45,008 nucleotides of DNA, taken from positions 1-45,008 of the forward strand of contig JAHJLB010000004.1 of NCBI GenBank assembly GCA_018822105.1, read 5' to 3'. Positions within the stretch are counted from its first letter, which is position 1. Each line of letters begins with the position of its first letter. The notes below the pieces were generated by a model that saw nothing but the letters and a program-made list of their open reading frames with translations, was not told where the DNA came from and ran no database searches. Source of the stretch: Pseudomonadota bacterium (GTDB lineage Bacteria > Desulfobacterota > Desulfovibrionia > Desulfovibrionales > Desulfovibrionaceae). A program made the translations under genes and the position numbers. Positions 1-8,419 of this stretch are shown in pieces.

Positions 1-111
1 CCGCGCGCGGCGGGCTCCCTGCGCCAGGCCATGCGCCAGGCCGCCCAGGCCTATCTGGCCTGCGCCCAGGGCTTCGCCTGTGCCGCGCCCATGCTCCAGG
101 CCGTGGTCTGA
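1..111 (+). CDS. C-terminal end of an unidentified protein (truncated by window start)
   Basis: An open frame enters at base 1 and ends at the TGA at 109-111, giving 36 residues. The piece is Ala/Gln/Cys-rich (it contains AYLACAQGFACAA) and reads like amphipathic helix. The codon choice (G/C third positions) matches neighbouring genes, which supports real coding. It ends 17 bases before the tail of the convergent small gene at 129-347. No family can be recognised from so short a piece. Confidence 0.45.
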   Translation, partial: PRAAGSLRQAMRQAAQAYLACAQGFACAAPMLQAVV

Positions 112-128
112 GCGCAGGCCCCCGGCCT

Positions 129-347
129 TCAGCAGGAGTGGAAGTCCTTGTTGATGTAGAGCATCAGGTCGAAGAGGTTGTGGGCCATCTCGTCGGCCAG
201 GGCCGGAGAGTCCACCGCCCCCTGGGCCTCGGCTATGGCCGTGCGGGTGATGATCTTGGAGAAGAGCAGGCCCACGAGCTGGTCGTCGGTGTGGGTCCAG
301 GGGTTCTTGCCGGAGGGAAATTTCTTGTCGAATCCGTGGTAGTACAT
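129..347 (-). CDS. Small hypothetical protein, 72 residues
   Basis: The protein begins MYYHGFDKKFPSGKNPW and ends YINKDFHSC. It has no signal peptide or membrane segment. It is probably a soluble helical protein with aromatic residues near both ends. The start is well supported: a GGAGGG ribosome-binding site lies directly upstream of the ATG at 345-347. Its composition (Lys, Asp, Phe, Tyr rich) is unlike the Arg/Ala/Gly-rich shadow frames of this genome. It is transcribed divergently from the response regulator at 496. I do not recognise the family, and no function can be assigned from context. Confidence 0.7.
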   Translation of the reverse strand: MYYHGFDKKFPSGKNPWTHTDDQLVGLLFSKIITRTAIAEAQGAVDSPALADEMAHNLFDLMLYINKDFHSC

Positions 348-388
348 GCTCCCTCCGCATGGTGTGGCTGGGCGGGCGCATCCGGCTC

Positions 389-417
389 TTGCCGCAGCCG
401 GATGGCGCTGCTATCCT
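389..417 (+). promoter_or_regulatory. Candidate sigma70-type promoter of the response regulator gene
   Basis: TTGCCG (389-394) and TATCCT (412-417) are separated by exactly 17 bases; each hexamer matches consensus at four of six positions. Transcription would start near 424, leaving a leader of about 70 bases before the ATG at 496. The site lies in the 148-base divergent gap between the 72-residue gene and the regulator. It rests on pattern match only. Confidence 0.4.
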
Positions 418-495
418 CCGCCCATGCTGGAGATATCGGCCAAGCCGGGCCGGGACTTTACACCGGGATCAAAGGTCCTGACAGGGAGGGCGGTT

Positions 496-1233
496 ATGAG
501 CCAGAAGAGCATCCTGGTGGTGGAGGACAACCTGGAGACCAGGGAGCTTCTGGCCTACAACCTCAAGAACGCCGGCTACGCCGTGCGCCTGGCCGCGGAC
601 GGGGTGAAGGCCCTGGAGCTGGCCGCGCGCTCCCGGCCGGACCTGATCCTGCTGGACGTGATGCTGCCCGGTGGCCTGGACGGGCTGGAGGCCTGCCGCA
701 GGCTCAAGCAGGACGAGCGCACCCGCCAGGTTCCGGTGATCATGCTCACCGCCCTGGGCGACGAGGTGGACCGCATCGTGGGCCTGGAGCTGGGGGCCGA
801 GGACTATGTGTCCAAGCCTTTCAGCCCGCGCGAGCTGCTCCTGCGCATCAAGGCCGTGCTGCGGCGCTCCGGGCCCGCGGCCCAGGATCCGGGGGAGGGC
901 TTTCGCGAGGGCGGGCTGGCCATAGACTTCACCGCGCACAGCGTGCATGTGGACGGGGCCGAGGCGGCCCTAACGGGCACGGAACTCAAGATCCTGCGCG
1001 AGTTGGTGCGGGCCAGGGGGCGGGTGCTGCAGCGCGAACGGCTGCTGGACACCGTCTGGGACACGGACTTTGACGGCACCTCGCGCACCGTGGACACGCA
1101 CATGCGCCGCCTGCGCGGCAAGCTCGGGCCCTATGCCGACTGGATCGAAACCGTGCGCGGGGTGGGCTACCGCTTCAAGCCCGCGCCGCTCCGGGAGCCG
1201 AGCGCCGGCGCCGCGGCAGCGCCGCAGGAATAG
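496..1233 (+). CDS. OmpR/PhoB-family response regulator
   Basis: This is a 245-residue two-domain transcription factor. The receiver domain (about 4-118) has the acidic pair E10/D11, phospho-acceptor D54 in LILLDVMLP, T85 and K107 in YVSKPFS. The C-terminal winged-helix domain (about 135-235) has the usual ending ETVRGVGYRF. A phosphorylated form should bind DNA as a dimer. The ATG at 496 is preceded by AGGGAGGG; longer in-frame starts add no domain. No cognate kinase is adjacent, so it is an orphan regulator here. A PhoB-type box exists at 19.4 kb, but I cannot show from sequence that this protein is PhoB; other OmpR-type regulators look the same at this level. The tail (about 234-245) is Ala/Pro-rich and probably disordered. 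Confidence 0.9.
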   Translation: MSQKSILVVEDNLETRELLAYNLKNAGYAVRLAADGVKALELAARSRPDLILLDVMLPGGLDGLEACRRLKQDERTRQVPVIMLTALGDEVDRIVGLELGAEDYVSKPFSPRELLLRIKAVLRRSGPAAQDPGEGFREGGLAIDFTAHSVHVDGAEAALTGTELKILRELVRARGRVLQRERLLDTVWDTDFDGTSRTVDTHMRRLRGKLGPYADWIETVRGVGYRFKPAPLREPSAGAAAAPQE

Positions 1234-1254
1234 GGTGGCGAGCGGCTTCGCGGG

Positions 1255-2433
1255 CTAGGCGGGGTCGCGGCGCAGGGACTCGAAGTGTGCGGCCCAGCGT
1301 TCCACCGCCCGGTCCAGACCGTAGCGCTCCAGCACATTGGCCCGTCCCAGGGCGCCCATGCAGGCCCGCTCTGCCGGGGACAGGCCCAGCACGCCCTCCA
1401 GGGCCTCCGCCAGGCCGCCGGCGCGGTCCGCCTCCGAGGCCCCCGGCCCGGACAGCGCGCCCGGGGCCACCAGGCCGCCCGGCCCGCACATGACGCGCGC
1501 ATCGCCCGCGTCCAGGCAGGCGCAGGGCACCCCGCAGGACAGGGCCTCCAGCACGGCGTTGGGAAATCCTTCGCCCAGGGAGGGCAGGGCCAGCACATCC
1601 AGCGCCGCGTACACCTGGGCCACATCCTCGCGCCGGCCCAGGCGGACGGAGGCTCCGGCAAGCCCGGCGCGCGCAAGCAGCAGGTCCAGCCGCTCCTGGC
1701 CCGGCTCCGTGCCCTCGCCGCAGAAGAGCAGACGCGCGTCTGGGTGCTTCCGCAGCACCTGTTTCGCCGCCAGGCAGAACACCGCGTGGCCCTTCATGGG
1801 GTCCACCCGCGCCACCAGCCCCACCAGCGGCGCGTCCCGCGCCACGCCCCATTCCTGCCGCAGCCGCGCCCGGGCCTCGGCGTCGGGCCGGAAGCGCTGG
1901 CCGTCCACCCCGTTCTCCAGCACCACCAGGCGCCTGGGCCGGTAGCCCAGGGCCGCATGGTGCGCTGCCCCGGCCTGGGAGTTGGCCGTCACGGCCTCGG
2001 GCCAGGGCGAAAGCGCCGCGCAGGCCTTGAGGGTCAGCCGCGTGCCCGGGCCGTAGCGCGCCAGATCCATGTAGGCGCAGCGCAGGCCCCAGCTCACGGC
2101 CGCGCCGCAGCCGGACAGGCGCGCGGCCAGCAGGCCGAGCAGGTCGGCATGGTAGAGCCAGGTCTGCACCACCTGGGGCCGGAAATCGCGCAGCATCCGG
2201 GCCAGCCGCCACAGCCCGCGGGGGTCGGGCAGGCCGCGGCCCATGCCCAGGCTGCGCACCGGCACGCCCATGGAGCGGATGGCCTCGGCCAGCACGCCGC
2301 CGTCCAGCAGGCTGACCACCCGGCAGTCGAAGCGCTCAGCCGGCAGGCGCAGCAGCAGCCGCGTCAGCCAGGTCTCCGCACCGCCCAGGTTCAGCCCGGT
2401 GATGACATGCATGATCTTGATTGGGGCACCCAT
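1255..2433 (-). CDS. Family-4 (GT-B) glycosyltransferase
   Basis: A 392-residue cytoplasmic or membrane-associated glycosyltransferase with two Rossmann-like halves. The N-terminal half opens IKIMHVITGLNLGGAETW, typical of GT4 enzymes. The C-terminal half has VGLVARVDPMKGHAVF and the nucleotide-sugar EX7E-type segment around LALPSLGEGFPNAVLEALSCGVP. Such enzymes transfer a sugar from a nucleotide-sugar donor to polysaccharide or lipid acceptors; donor and acceptor cannot be read from the sequence. The start at 2433 (MGAPIKIM) is chosen because it begins just before the first strand and has AGGTG upstream; an ATG 36 bases earlier has no good ribosome site. It lies 61 bases after the cupin gene on the same strand, so it may be the last gene of the kinase-cupin transcript. 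Confidence 0.85.
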   Translation of the reverse strand: MGAPIKIMHVITGLNLGGAETWLTRLLLRLPAERFDCRVVSLLDGGVLAEAIRSMGVPVRSLGMGRGLPDPRGLWRLARMLRDFRPQVVQTWLYHADLLGLLAARLSGCGAAVSWGLRCAYMDLARYGPGTRLTLKACAALSPWPEAVTANSQAGAAHHAALGYRPRRLVVLENGVDGQRFRPDAEARARLRQEWGVARDAPLVGLVARVDPMKGHAVFCLAAKQVLRKHPDARLLFCGEGTEPGQERLDLLLARAGLAGASVRLGRREDVAQVYAALDVLALPSLGEGFPNAVLEALSCGVPCACLDAGDARVMCGPGGLVAPGALSGPGASEADRAGGLAEALEGVLGLSPAERACMGALGRANVLERYGLDRAVERWAAHFESLRRDPA

Positions 2434-2494
2434 GCGCCGACACCTATCGCATCGCGCCGCGCTTGTCATGCCCGGCCTGGCGGCAGGGGAGGCG

Positions 2495-3055
2495 TCAGCC
2501 CGCGCTGTGGCCGGAGGCGTCGCCGGCCTCGGGCGTCAGCTCCGCGATGAGCCGGGCCTGGGCAGGGTAGGCGGCCTGGAGTTGCCCGCGCTGGCCGTGC
2601 TCGTAGTCCGCGTACTCGAAGCCTGGGGACACGGTGCAGCCGAGCAGGGCGAAGCGCCCGCCGGGGGCCAGGCGGGTGCCCTGCCAGACCCCCCGCCGCA
2701 CCACGGCCTGCGGCCTCTGCCCGGCCAGGATGTCGGCGCCGAGGGTCAGGGTCTGTGCGGTGCCGTCGGGCAGGAGCTGGAGCATTTCCACGGCGTCGCC
2801 CAGGTAGAAGTGGAAGATTTCCGTGCTGGCCACGCGGTGCAGGGCCGAGAAGTAGTCCGGGGTGACCAGGTAGTAGATGGCCGTGGCGAGGCGCCTGTCC
2901 CCGGCCTGCCGCCCGGGCACGGCCCCGCCCGGGATGACGCCCGCGGAGCGGTAGGTTTCGGCGTAGAGGCCGCCCTCCTCAGGCAGGGGCTTGAGCCCCA
3001 GTTCGCGGATGAGGGCCTGCACATGGGCCGCGCTGCCCCAGGGCGGCCGGCTCAC
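2495..3055 (-). CDS. Cupin-fold protein of the DUF985 family
   Basis: 186 residues. The family signature is clear: an N-terminal helix (ALIRELGLKPLPEEGGLYAE), then AIYYLVTPDYFSALHRV, then EIFHFYLGDAVEMLQLLPDG and a C-terminal GCTVSPGFEYADYE. This is the small beta-barrel DUF985 fold, related to cupins. Members are thought to bind a small ligand or sugar-like metabolite, but no activity is established. It starts with GTG at 3053-3055, which overlaps the TGA of the upstream hybrid kinase by two bases (GTGA arrangement). This indicates translational coupling to the kinase. No metal-binding cluster beyond the conserved His residues is obvious. Confidence 0.85.
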   Translation of the reverse strand: MSRPPWGSAAHVQALIRELGLKPLPEEGGLYAETYRSAGVIPGGAVPGRQAGDRRLATAIYYLVTPDYFSALHRVASTEIFHFYLGDAVEMLQLLPDGTAQTLTLGADILAGQRPQAVVRRGVWQGTRLAPGGRFALLGCTVSPGFEYADYEHGQRGQLQAAYPAQARLIAELTPEAGDASGHSAG

Positions 3056-6000
3056 GCGTCCTCCCTTTCCGCCCAGACCTGCCCCTGCTTGAGAATCTCG
3101 CTCAGGGCGGACATTTCGGCCACAAGAGCCTCTGTGCGCTGGCGCACGGCCTTGTCATCCCGCATCCGCGCGGCCTTGCCCACGGCCTGGGCCAGCAGGG
3201 TGGCGCGGCGCGCGCCCACGGTGCCGAAGGTGCCCTTGGCCTTGTGGGCCACATGCTGCATTTCCTCTGGGCTTTGCGCGGCCAGCGCCTGGCGCAGGCC
3301 TTTCTCGATTTCAGGCAGGCTTGCGCTTTGGAACTGCTCCAGCAGCTCCACGAGCAGCTCCGGGCGGTCCGTGAAGGTGCGCTCCAGATACTCGTTGTCG
3401 AAGCGCGGCGCCTTGGAGGGGTCGCCTGGCCGCGCGTCCGGCCGGGGCTGGGGGCTGCCGGCGGCCTGGGGCCCAGGCTCATGGTCCGCGCGCAGGCGCA
3501 CGGCGCGGCTGATGACGGCGTACAGCTCGCGTGCCTCCACGGGCTTGGGCAGGTAATCGTCCATGCCAGCGGCCAGGAAGCGCTCGCGGTCCTCGGGCTG
3601 GGCATAGGCGGTGAGGGCCACGATGGGGATGCGCGCGTTCCGCTTCCCGGCCTGGCCCTGGCGGATGCTCCTGGTGGCGCTGAGGCCGTCCACCACGGGC
3701 ATCTGCACGTCCATGAGCACCAGGTCGAAGGCCTCGCGCTTCAGGGTGCGCAGGACCTCCCGGCCATCGGCCGCACAGGCCAGGGCATGGCCGGCGTCCG
3801 CAAGCATGCGCTCCAGGAGCCTCCGGCTGATGTCGTTGTCCTCGGCCAGGAGAATGCGCAGCGGCGCGGTTTTCTGACCCTCGGCGCCCTGGGTGCAAGC
3901 CCGCAGGTCCGGCAGCAGGGCCTTTTGCGACAGGGGGAGGCACAGGGTGAAGGTGAAGGCGCTGCCCACGCCCAGCGTGCTGGTGGCCGTGAGGCTGCCG
4001 CCCATGCGCTCCACCAGGCTTCTGCTGATGGCCAGCCCCAGGCCGGTCCCGCCGTGGCGCTTGCCGAAGGAGTCGTCGGCCTGGCTGAAGCTTTCGAAAA
4101 TGTGCGGCAGGAATTCCGGGGGGATGCCCTGGCCCGTGTCGCGCACGGTGAAGCGCACACAGCTCGAGTGCTGCGGGTAGAGGCAGGACGTGTCCACGTC
4201 GACATCCAGGGTGACGCCGCCCTTTTCGGTGAACTTCACGGCATTGCCCAGAAGGTTGCGCAGCACCTGGTCCAGGCGCCCGTGGTCGCCCATCAGGACA
4301 TCCGGCACCTTGGGCGCCACCTTGAGTTCCAGGGCCACCCCGCGCTGGCTCGCCAGCAGGCGGTAGGGCGCGGCCACGGCCTCCAGGTCCGCGCGCAGGG
4401 CGAAGGGCGCCAGCCGCAGGTCCAGCCGCCCGGCCTCGATCTTGGAGAAGTCGAGGATGTCGTTGACGATGCTCAGGAGCGCCTGGCCGGACTCCACGGC
4501 CATGTCCGCCAGCTGCCGCTGGTCGCCGGACAGGCGCGACTGGGCCAGAAGCTGGGCGGCCCCGATGACCCCGCCCAGGGGGGTGCGGATCTCATGGCTC
4601 ATGTTGGCCAGGAACTGGGCCTTGGCCAGGGTGGCGGCCTCGGCCTCGGCCTTGGCCCTGCGCAGGGCCTCCTCGGCCTGGCGGCGGTCGGTGATGTCCT
4701 GGAAGGTGCAGTGGGTGCGCAGAAAGCGCCCCTGCTCATCCCGGCTGATCCTGCTGTTGAAGGAGGCCAGCAGGGTGGAGCCGTCCTTGCGGAGCATGGT
4801 GAACTCCGCCCCATGCAAAAAGCCGATCTCCTTGAACTTGGGAAAGTCCAGCCGGAACTGGGGCACCATGTCCGGATGGAGGAACTCGCTGAAGTTCCTT
4901 CCGATGACCTCCTGGCGCTGGTAGCCCAGGGTGGCCAGCCAGGCGTCGTTGGCCAGCAGGAGGTTCCCGTCCTCGTCCAGCGACTGGTAGGGCAGGGGGG
5001 CGTCCACGAAGAGGTCGCGGAAGCGTTCCTCGCTCTGGCGCAGGGCCTCCTCGGCCCGCTTGCGGTCGGTGATGTCGCGGAAGGTCCAGATTCTGCCGTA
5101 GGATTTCCCATCCTTGGACAAAACCGGCGCGGTGTACCTGTCGAGAACTACCCCTGTCTTGAATTCTACCTCATCGCGGCCGGTCTCATTGGGGTGACTG
5201 TAGAGGTACTCCACCCGGGCAAGGAATGTGTCCGGGTGTTTCGCCATGGAAACGACATGGTTGAGCAGCTTGGAGTCGTCTGCTGTGTCCAGGACATGGG
5301 GCGGCGCGTTGAACAGTTCGAGGACCCTCTGGTTGATGAGGACCCGCTCCTGCTTTTCATTGACCACGAGGATCCCGTCGAGGGAGGCGTTGGTCTGCGC
5401 CTCGAGCAAGGCCGTCTTTGCCAGCAGCACCTCCTCGGCCCGCTTGCGCTCGGTGATGTCGCGGGCCGATCCCACGGTGCCGATGACCTCGCCCTGGCCG
5501 TTGACGAAGGGCGCCTTGTGCACGTCCAGGCACAGGAAGCGGCCCCGCACGTTGCCGGACTCCTCGAACTGGCCCGCCGCGCCCTGCCGCATGACAATGT
5601 CGTCGCTTCCCTGGCAGAGCTCGCCGAAGGTGTGCCAGGCCGGGTCTTCGGGGTGGGCCTCGCGTTCGCGCAGGGCGAAGTGCAGGTCGGTCCTGCCCAC
5701 GGGCTCGGAGGTGTCCTGCGCGTTCAGCAGCCCCTCGCACATGGCCTTGTTGGCGAAGAGGAAGCGTTTCTCCATGTCCTTGGCCCAGATCATGTCCGGC
5801 ACGTTGTCGCACATGAGGCGCAGCAGGGAGGCCAAATCGCGGTAGCGTCCGCTGACGGCGTTCAGCTGGGCCACGGCGTCCATGTGCTCCAGCACGCTCC
5901 ACAGGCCGCCGGAGAAGAGGCGCAGCTGGGTCACGTCCTCGTCGTCGTAGGGGGCGGCCTTGTTGGCCACGCCCACCACGCCCACCACGCGCCCGGCGCG

Positions 6001-8301
6001 GATCACCGGCACGGTCAAGAAGCGCGAGAGCGGCACATGCCCCTCGGGGCAGCCCTTCCGGCGCGGGTCGGGCGTGCTGAAATCATTCAGCAGCACCGGC
6101 TCGCGCAGGCGCACGGCGTCGCCCCAGACGCCCGTGGCGTCCAGCTCGTAGACCGTCTGCTTGTCCTGCACGGCGCACTGGTCCATGGCCTCCTTGGACC
6201 AGGTGTCCAGGGTGAAGCGGCGCTGGGCCTCGTCGTAGGAGTAGATGTAGCCCAGGGGGCTGGCGGTGAGCAGCAGCATCTGCCCCAGGGAATAGTCCAG
6301 CAGCTCCTGGCGGCTGGCGGAGTGCATCTCGTGCAGGCGCAGCAGCGCGCTGCGGCGGAGGAGGCGCAGGCGGTCGGCCTCAGCGCGCGCGCGGGTCTGG
6401 GTGATGTCCCGGATGATGGCGCAGCTGCCCTGGTACTCGCCCTCGCGGGAGAACAGGGGGAAGGGCGTGACCTGGGCCAGCACCTCGCCCTTGTCCTGGC
6501 GCCGGTAGGTGGCCTCATAGGGATCGCGTGCGCCCCTGCGCCTGGCCGCCATGCGCTCCGGGTGCGCCGCCGCGCATTCCGGCGTCAGCAGGTCAAGGTA
6601 CCTGCGCCCCTCCAGGGCCGTGGGCGCCTCGTCCAGCATGCGCGCGAAAGCCGGGTTCACGAACTTGAGCCGTCCGTCGGGAGTGGTCAGGACCACGCCC
6701 TCGTCCATGACCTCGATGAGCTGGCGCAGGCGCTCCTCGGTCTCCTTGAGGGCCTCCTCGGCGCGCAGAAGCTCGGTGACGTCCTGGATGGTGGACAGGA
6801 GCAGGGGCCTCCCCCTGGCACGGAACGGCCCGGAGCGCGCCACCACCTCTCGTGTCTCGCCGCTCTTCAGGCGGTGCGGCACATGGAAGACGCCGCCGCG
6901 CGCCTTGGCCTCGGCCATGTTCCTCTGGATCAGCTCCGGGGCCAGCTCGCTGATGATGGTCAGCGGCCCGCGCAGCTCCTCGCGGCTGAAGCCGTAGAAC
7001 TCGGCCGCGGCGTTGTTGGCGTCGATGATGGAGGCGGTGTCCGGGTCCACCAGAAGCTGCACGGCCTTGTTGTCCTCAAACATGGAGCGGTACAGCTCCT
7101 CGCGCTCGGCCCGGTCCTGTTCGGCGGTCTTGCGCGGGGTGATGTCCTCGGCCACCAGGACGAGCATCTCCACCTGGCCGCGCGCATCGCGGGTGCAGGC
7201 CACATTGACGCTGGCCCAGATGACCTGCCCGTCCTTGCGCAGGTAGCGCTTTTCCAGCGCGAAGCCGTCGATCTCACCGGCCAAAAGCCGCGTGCTCTGG
7301 GCCATGCTTTCGGCGCGGTCTTCCGGGTGGGTCAGGTCGATCCAGCGCACCCCCCGGACTTCCTCCAGGCTGCAGCCCCAGAGCTTCAGGAAGGCCGGAT
7401 TGGCGTCCAGAACGCGCCCCAATGCGTCGCCCTGGGAGATGGCGATGCTGGCGTGCTCGAACACGGCGCGGCCCTTGGCCTCGCTGGCGCGCAGCTCCTC
7501 GTTGAGGCGCGCCTGCTTGGCGGCGGCGGCCTGGAGCTCCAGGCCCATGCGGTCGAAATCCGCGGCCAGGCGCTGGATCTCGTCGCCCCCGCCCGGCGGG
7601 GGCGCCAGGCCGCTGCGCGCGGCGAGGTCGCCGGCGCCCAGGGCTGCGGTCTGCCTGGCCAGCCGGGCCACGGGCTCCAGGATGAAGGTCCTGAGGCCCA
7701 GGACCGTCACCAGGATCATGGCCAGCAGGCCCAGGCCCAGGACGCCGATGTCGCGCAGGGTCTGGCGCTGCCGTTCGCTGACGGGGCCCTTCAGGTCGAA
7801 CTGCACCACGAGCACGCCGAAGGCCTGCGAGGGGACGTCGCCCTTTGGCGGCTGGCGCAAGGGCACGGCCACCAGCAGGGCCTTGCCGTTGCGGCTGGGC
7901 TCGGCCAGGGCGCGCCCCAGGCTCTGGGCGCGTTGGGGCAGGTCCCCGCCCGCGCCGTAGAGGGGCGCCGGGTCGTCCGTGGCGGCCAGGGCGCGGCGGC
8001 CGGAGGCGTCCAGGACTGCCACGGCCTGGACGCCTCCGGTCTGGGCCAGGTAAAACGTCAGGCGCTGGAGCCTTTCCGTCTCCTTGGTTATTTCCGGATG
8101 GTGCTCGGCCAGGTTCTCCAGGGCGAAGCGCATGGGCTCAGCCAGGAGCAGGGCGCGGGCGCCCTCGCGCTCGATGACCGAGGCGCGGATGCCCTGAAAG
8201 CGCGCGGAGACATACACGGCGATGCACAAGACGCCCAGGCCGAGCAGGCCCAGGAGCACCTTTGCGGTGAGGGAGCGTTGTACGTCAGCAAAGGTGCGCA
8301 T
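3052..8301 (-). CDS. Very large multi-PAS hybrid sensor histidine kinase with receiver and Hpt domains
   Basis: 1749 residues. Order read from the sequence: TM1 (about 14-33), extracytoplasmic sensor (34-185), TM2 (186-207), HAMP (208-262), PAS (276-393), PAS (402-513), PAS (521-640), GAF (650-808), PAS (824-955), PAS (960-1083), PAS (1087-1210), HisKA with H1236 in MSHEIRTPLGG, HATPase (N1353; DTGQGIP at 1388; GGTGLGL), receiver with D1531 in VLMDVQMP, and Hpt with H1686 in VAHKAKGTFGTVGA. A complete His-Asp-His relay therefore sits on one chain; an output regulator must be elsewhere. Most PAS units end in the typical DIT(E/D)RKRAEE linker. Signals cannot be named: no Cys/His haem motif stands out. 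It overlaps the DUF985 gene. The ATG at 8301 has no strong ribosome site. Confidence 0.93.
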   Translation of the reverse strand: MRTFADVQRSLTAKVLLGLLGLGVLCIAVYVSARFQGIRASVIEREGARALLLAEPMRFALENLAEHHPEITKETERLQRLTFYLAQTGGVQAVAVLDASGRRALAATDDPAPLYGAGGDLPQRAQSLGRALAEPSRNGKALLVAVPLRQPPKGDVPSQAFGVLVVQFDLKGPVSERQRQTLRDIGVLGLGLLAMILVTVLGLRTFILEPVARLARQTAALGAGDLAARSGLAPPPGGGDEIQRLAADFDRMGLELQAAAAKQARLNEELRASEAKGRAVFEHASIAISQGDALGRVLDANPAFLKLWGCSLEEVRGVRWIDLTHPEDRAESMAQSTRLLAGEIDGFALEKRYLRKDGQVIWASVNVACTRDARGQVEMLVLVAEDITPRKTAEQDRAEREELYRSMFEDNKAVQLLVDPDTASIIDANNAAAEFYGFSREELRGPLTIISELAPELIQRNMAEAKARGGVFHVPHRLKSGETREVVARSGPFRARGRPLLLSTIQDVTELLRAEEALKETEERLRQLIEVMDEGVVLTTPDGRLKFVNPAFARMLDEAPTALEGRRYLDLLTPECAAAHPERMAARRRGARDPYEATYRRQDKGEVLAQVTPFPLFSREGEYQGSCAIIRDITQTRARAEADRLRLLRRSALLRLHEMHSASRQELLDYSLGQMLLLTASPLGYIYSYDEAQRRFTLDTWSKEAMDQCAVQDKQTVYELDATGVWGDAVRLREPVLLNDFSTPDPRRKGCPEGHVPLSRFLTVPVIRAGRVVGVVGVANKAAPYDDEDVTQLRLFSGGLWSVLEHMDAVAQLNAVSGRYRDLASLLRLMCDNVPDMIWAKDMEKRFLFANKAMCEGLLNAQDTSEPVGRTDLHFALREREAHPEDPAWHTFGELCQGSDDIVMRQGAAGQFEESGNVRGRFLCLDVHKAPFVNGQGEVIGTVGSARDITERKRAEEVLLAKTALLEAQTNASLDGILVVNEKQERVLINQRVLELFNAPPHVLDTADDSKLLNHVVSMAKHPDTFLARVEYLYSHPNETGRDEVEFKTGVVLDRYTAPVLSKDGKSYGRIWTFRDITDRKRAEEALRQSEERFRDLFVDAPLPYQSLDEDGNLLLANDAWLATLGYQRQEVIGRNFSEFLHPDMVPQFRLDFPKFKEIGFLHGAEFTMLRKDGSTLLASFNSRISRDEQGRFLRTHCTFQDITDRRQAEEALRRAKAEAEAATLAKAQFLANMSHEIRTPLGGVIGAAQLLAQSRLSGDQRQLADMAVESGQALLSIVNDILDFSKIEAGRLDLRLAPFALRADLEAVAAPYRLLASQRGVALELKVAPKVPDVLMGDHGRLDQVLRNLLGNAVKFTEKGGVTLDVDVDTSCLYPQHSSCVRFTVRDTGQGIPPEFLPHIFESFSQADDSFGKRHGGTGLGLAISRSLVERMGGSLTATSTLGVGSAFTFTLCLPLSQKALLPDLRACTQGAEGQKTAPLRILLAEDNDISRRLLERMLADAGHALACAADGREVLRTLKREAFDLVLMDVQMPVVDGLSATRSIRQGQAGKRNARIPIVALTAYAQPEDRERFLAAGMDDYLPKPVEARELYAVISRAVRLRADHEPGPQAAGSPQPRPDARPGDPSKAPRFDNEYLERTFTDRPELLVELLEQFQSASLPEIEKGLRQALAAQSPEEMQHVAHKAKGTFGTVGARRATLLAQAVGKAARMRDDKAVRQRTEALVAEMSALSEILKQGQVWAEREDA

Positions 8302-8398
8302 GCTGTGTCTCGTTCAGGCGGCCTGTTGTGCCGGAGGTCTGTTCTTTTCCCAGGGCATCTGTCCACGCATAGCAGCATGCCGGGCTCCACACAAGGGT

Positions 8399-8419
8399 GT
8401 AATAAATAATGTGCATTAC
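8399..8419. promoter_or_regulatory. AT-rich inverted repeat upstream of the hybrid kinase
   Basis: GTAAT and ATTAC (8399-8403 and 8415-8419) flank an 11-base AT-rich centre. The repeat overlaps the last codons of sppA and stands out from very GC-rich surroundings. The 114-base gap 8302-8415 holds no gene. It may carry the kinase promoter, for which this dyad could be an operator. It is not terminator-like, having a weak stem and no T-run. Confidence 0.2.

Noticed and set aside
496-1233. Naming the response regulator phoB
   Set aside because: It has the right family and a Pho box exists in the window, but there is no adjacent phoR, and OmpR-type regulators cannot be told apart from these motifs alone.
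3244-8409. 1721-residue plus-strand open frame opposite the hybrid kinase
   Set aside because: It is a shadow caused by G/C third positions: composition is Gly/Ala/Leu/His/Gln-rich, there are no domains, and the minus strand has a complete multidomain kinase.
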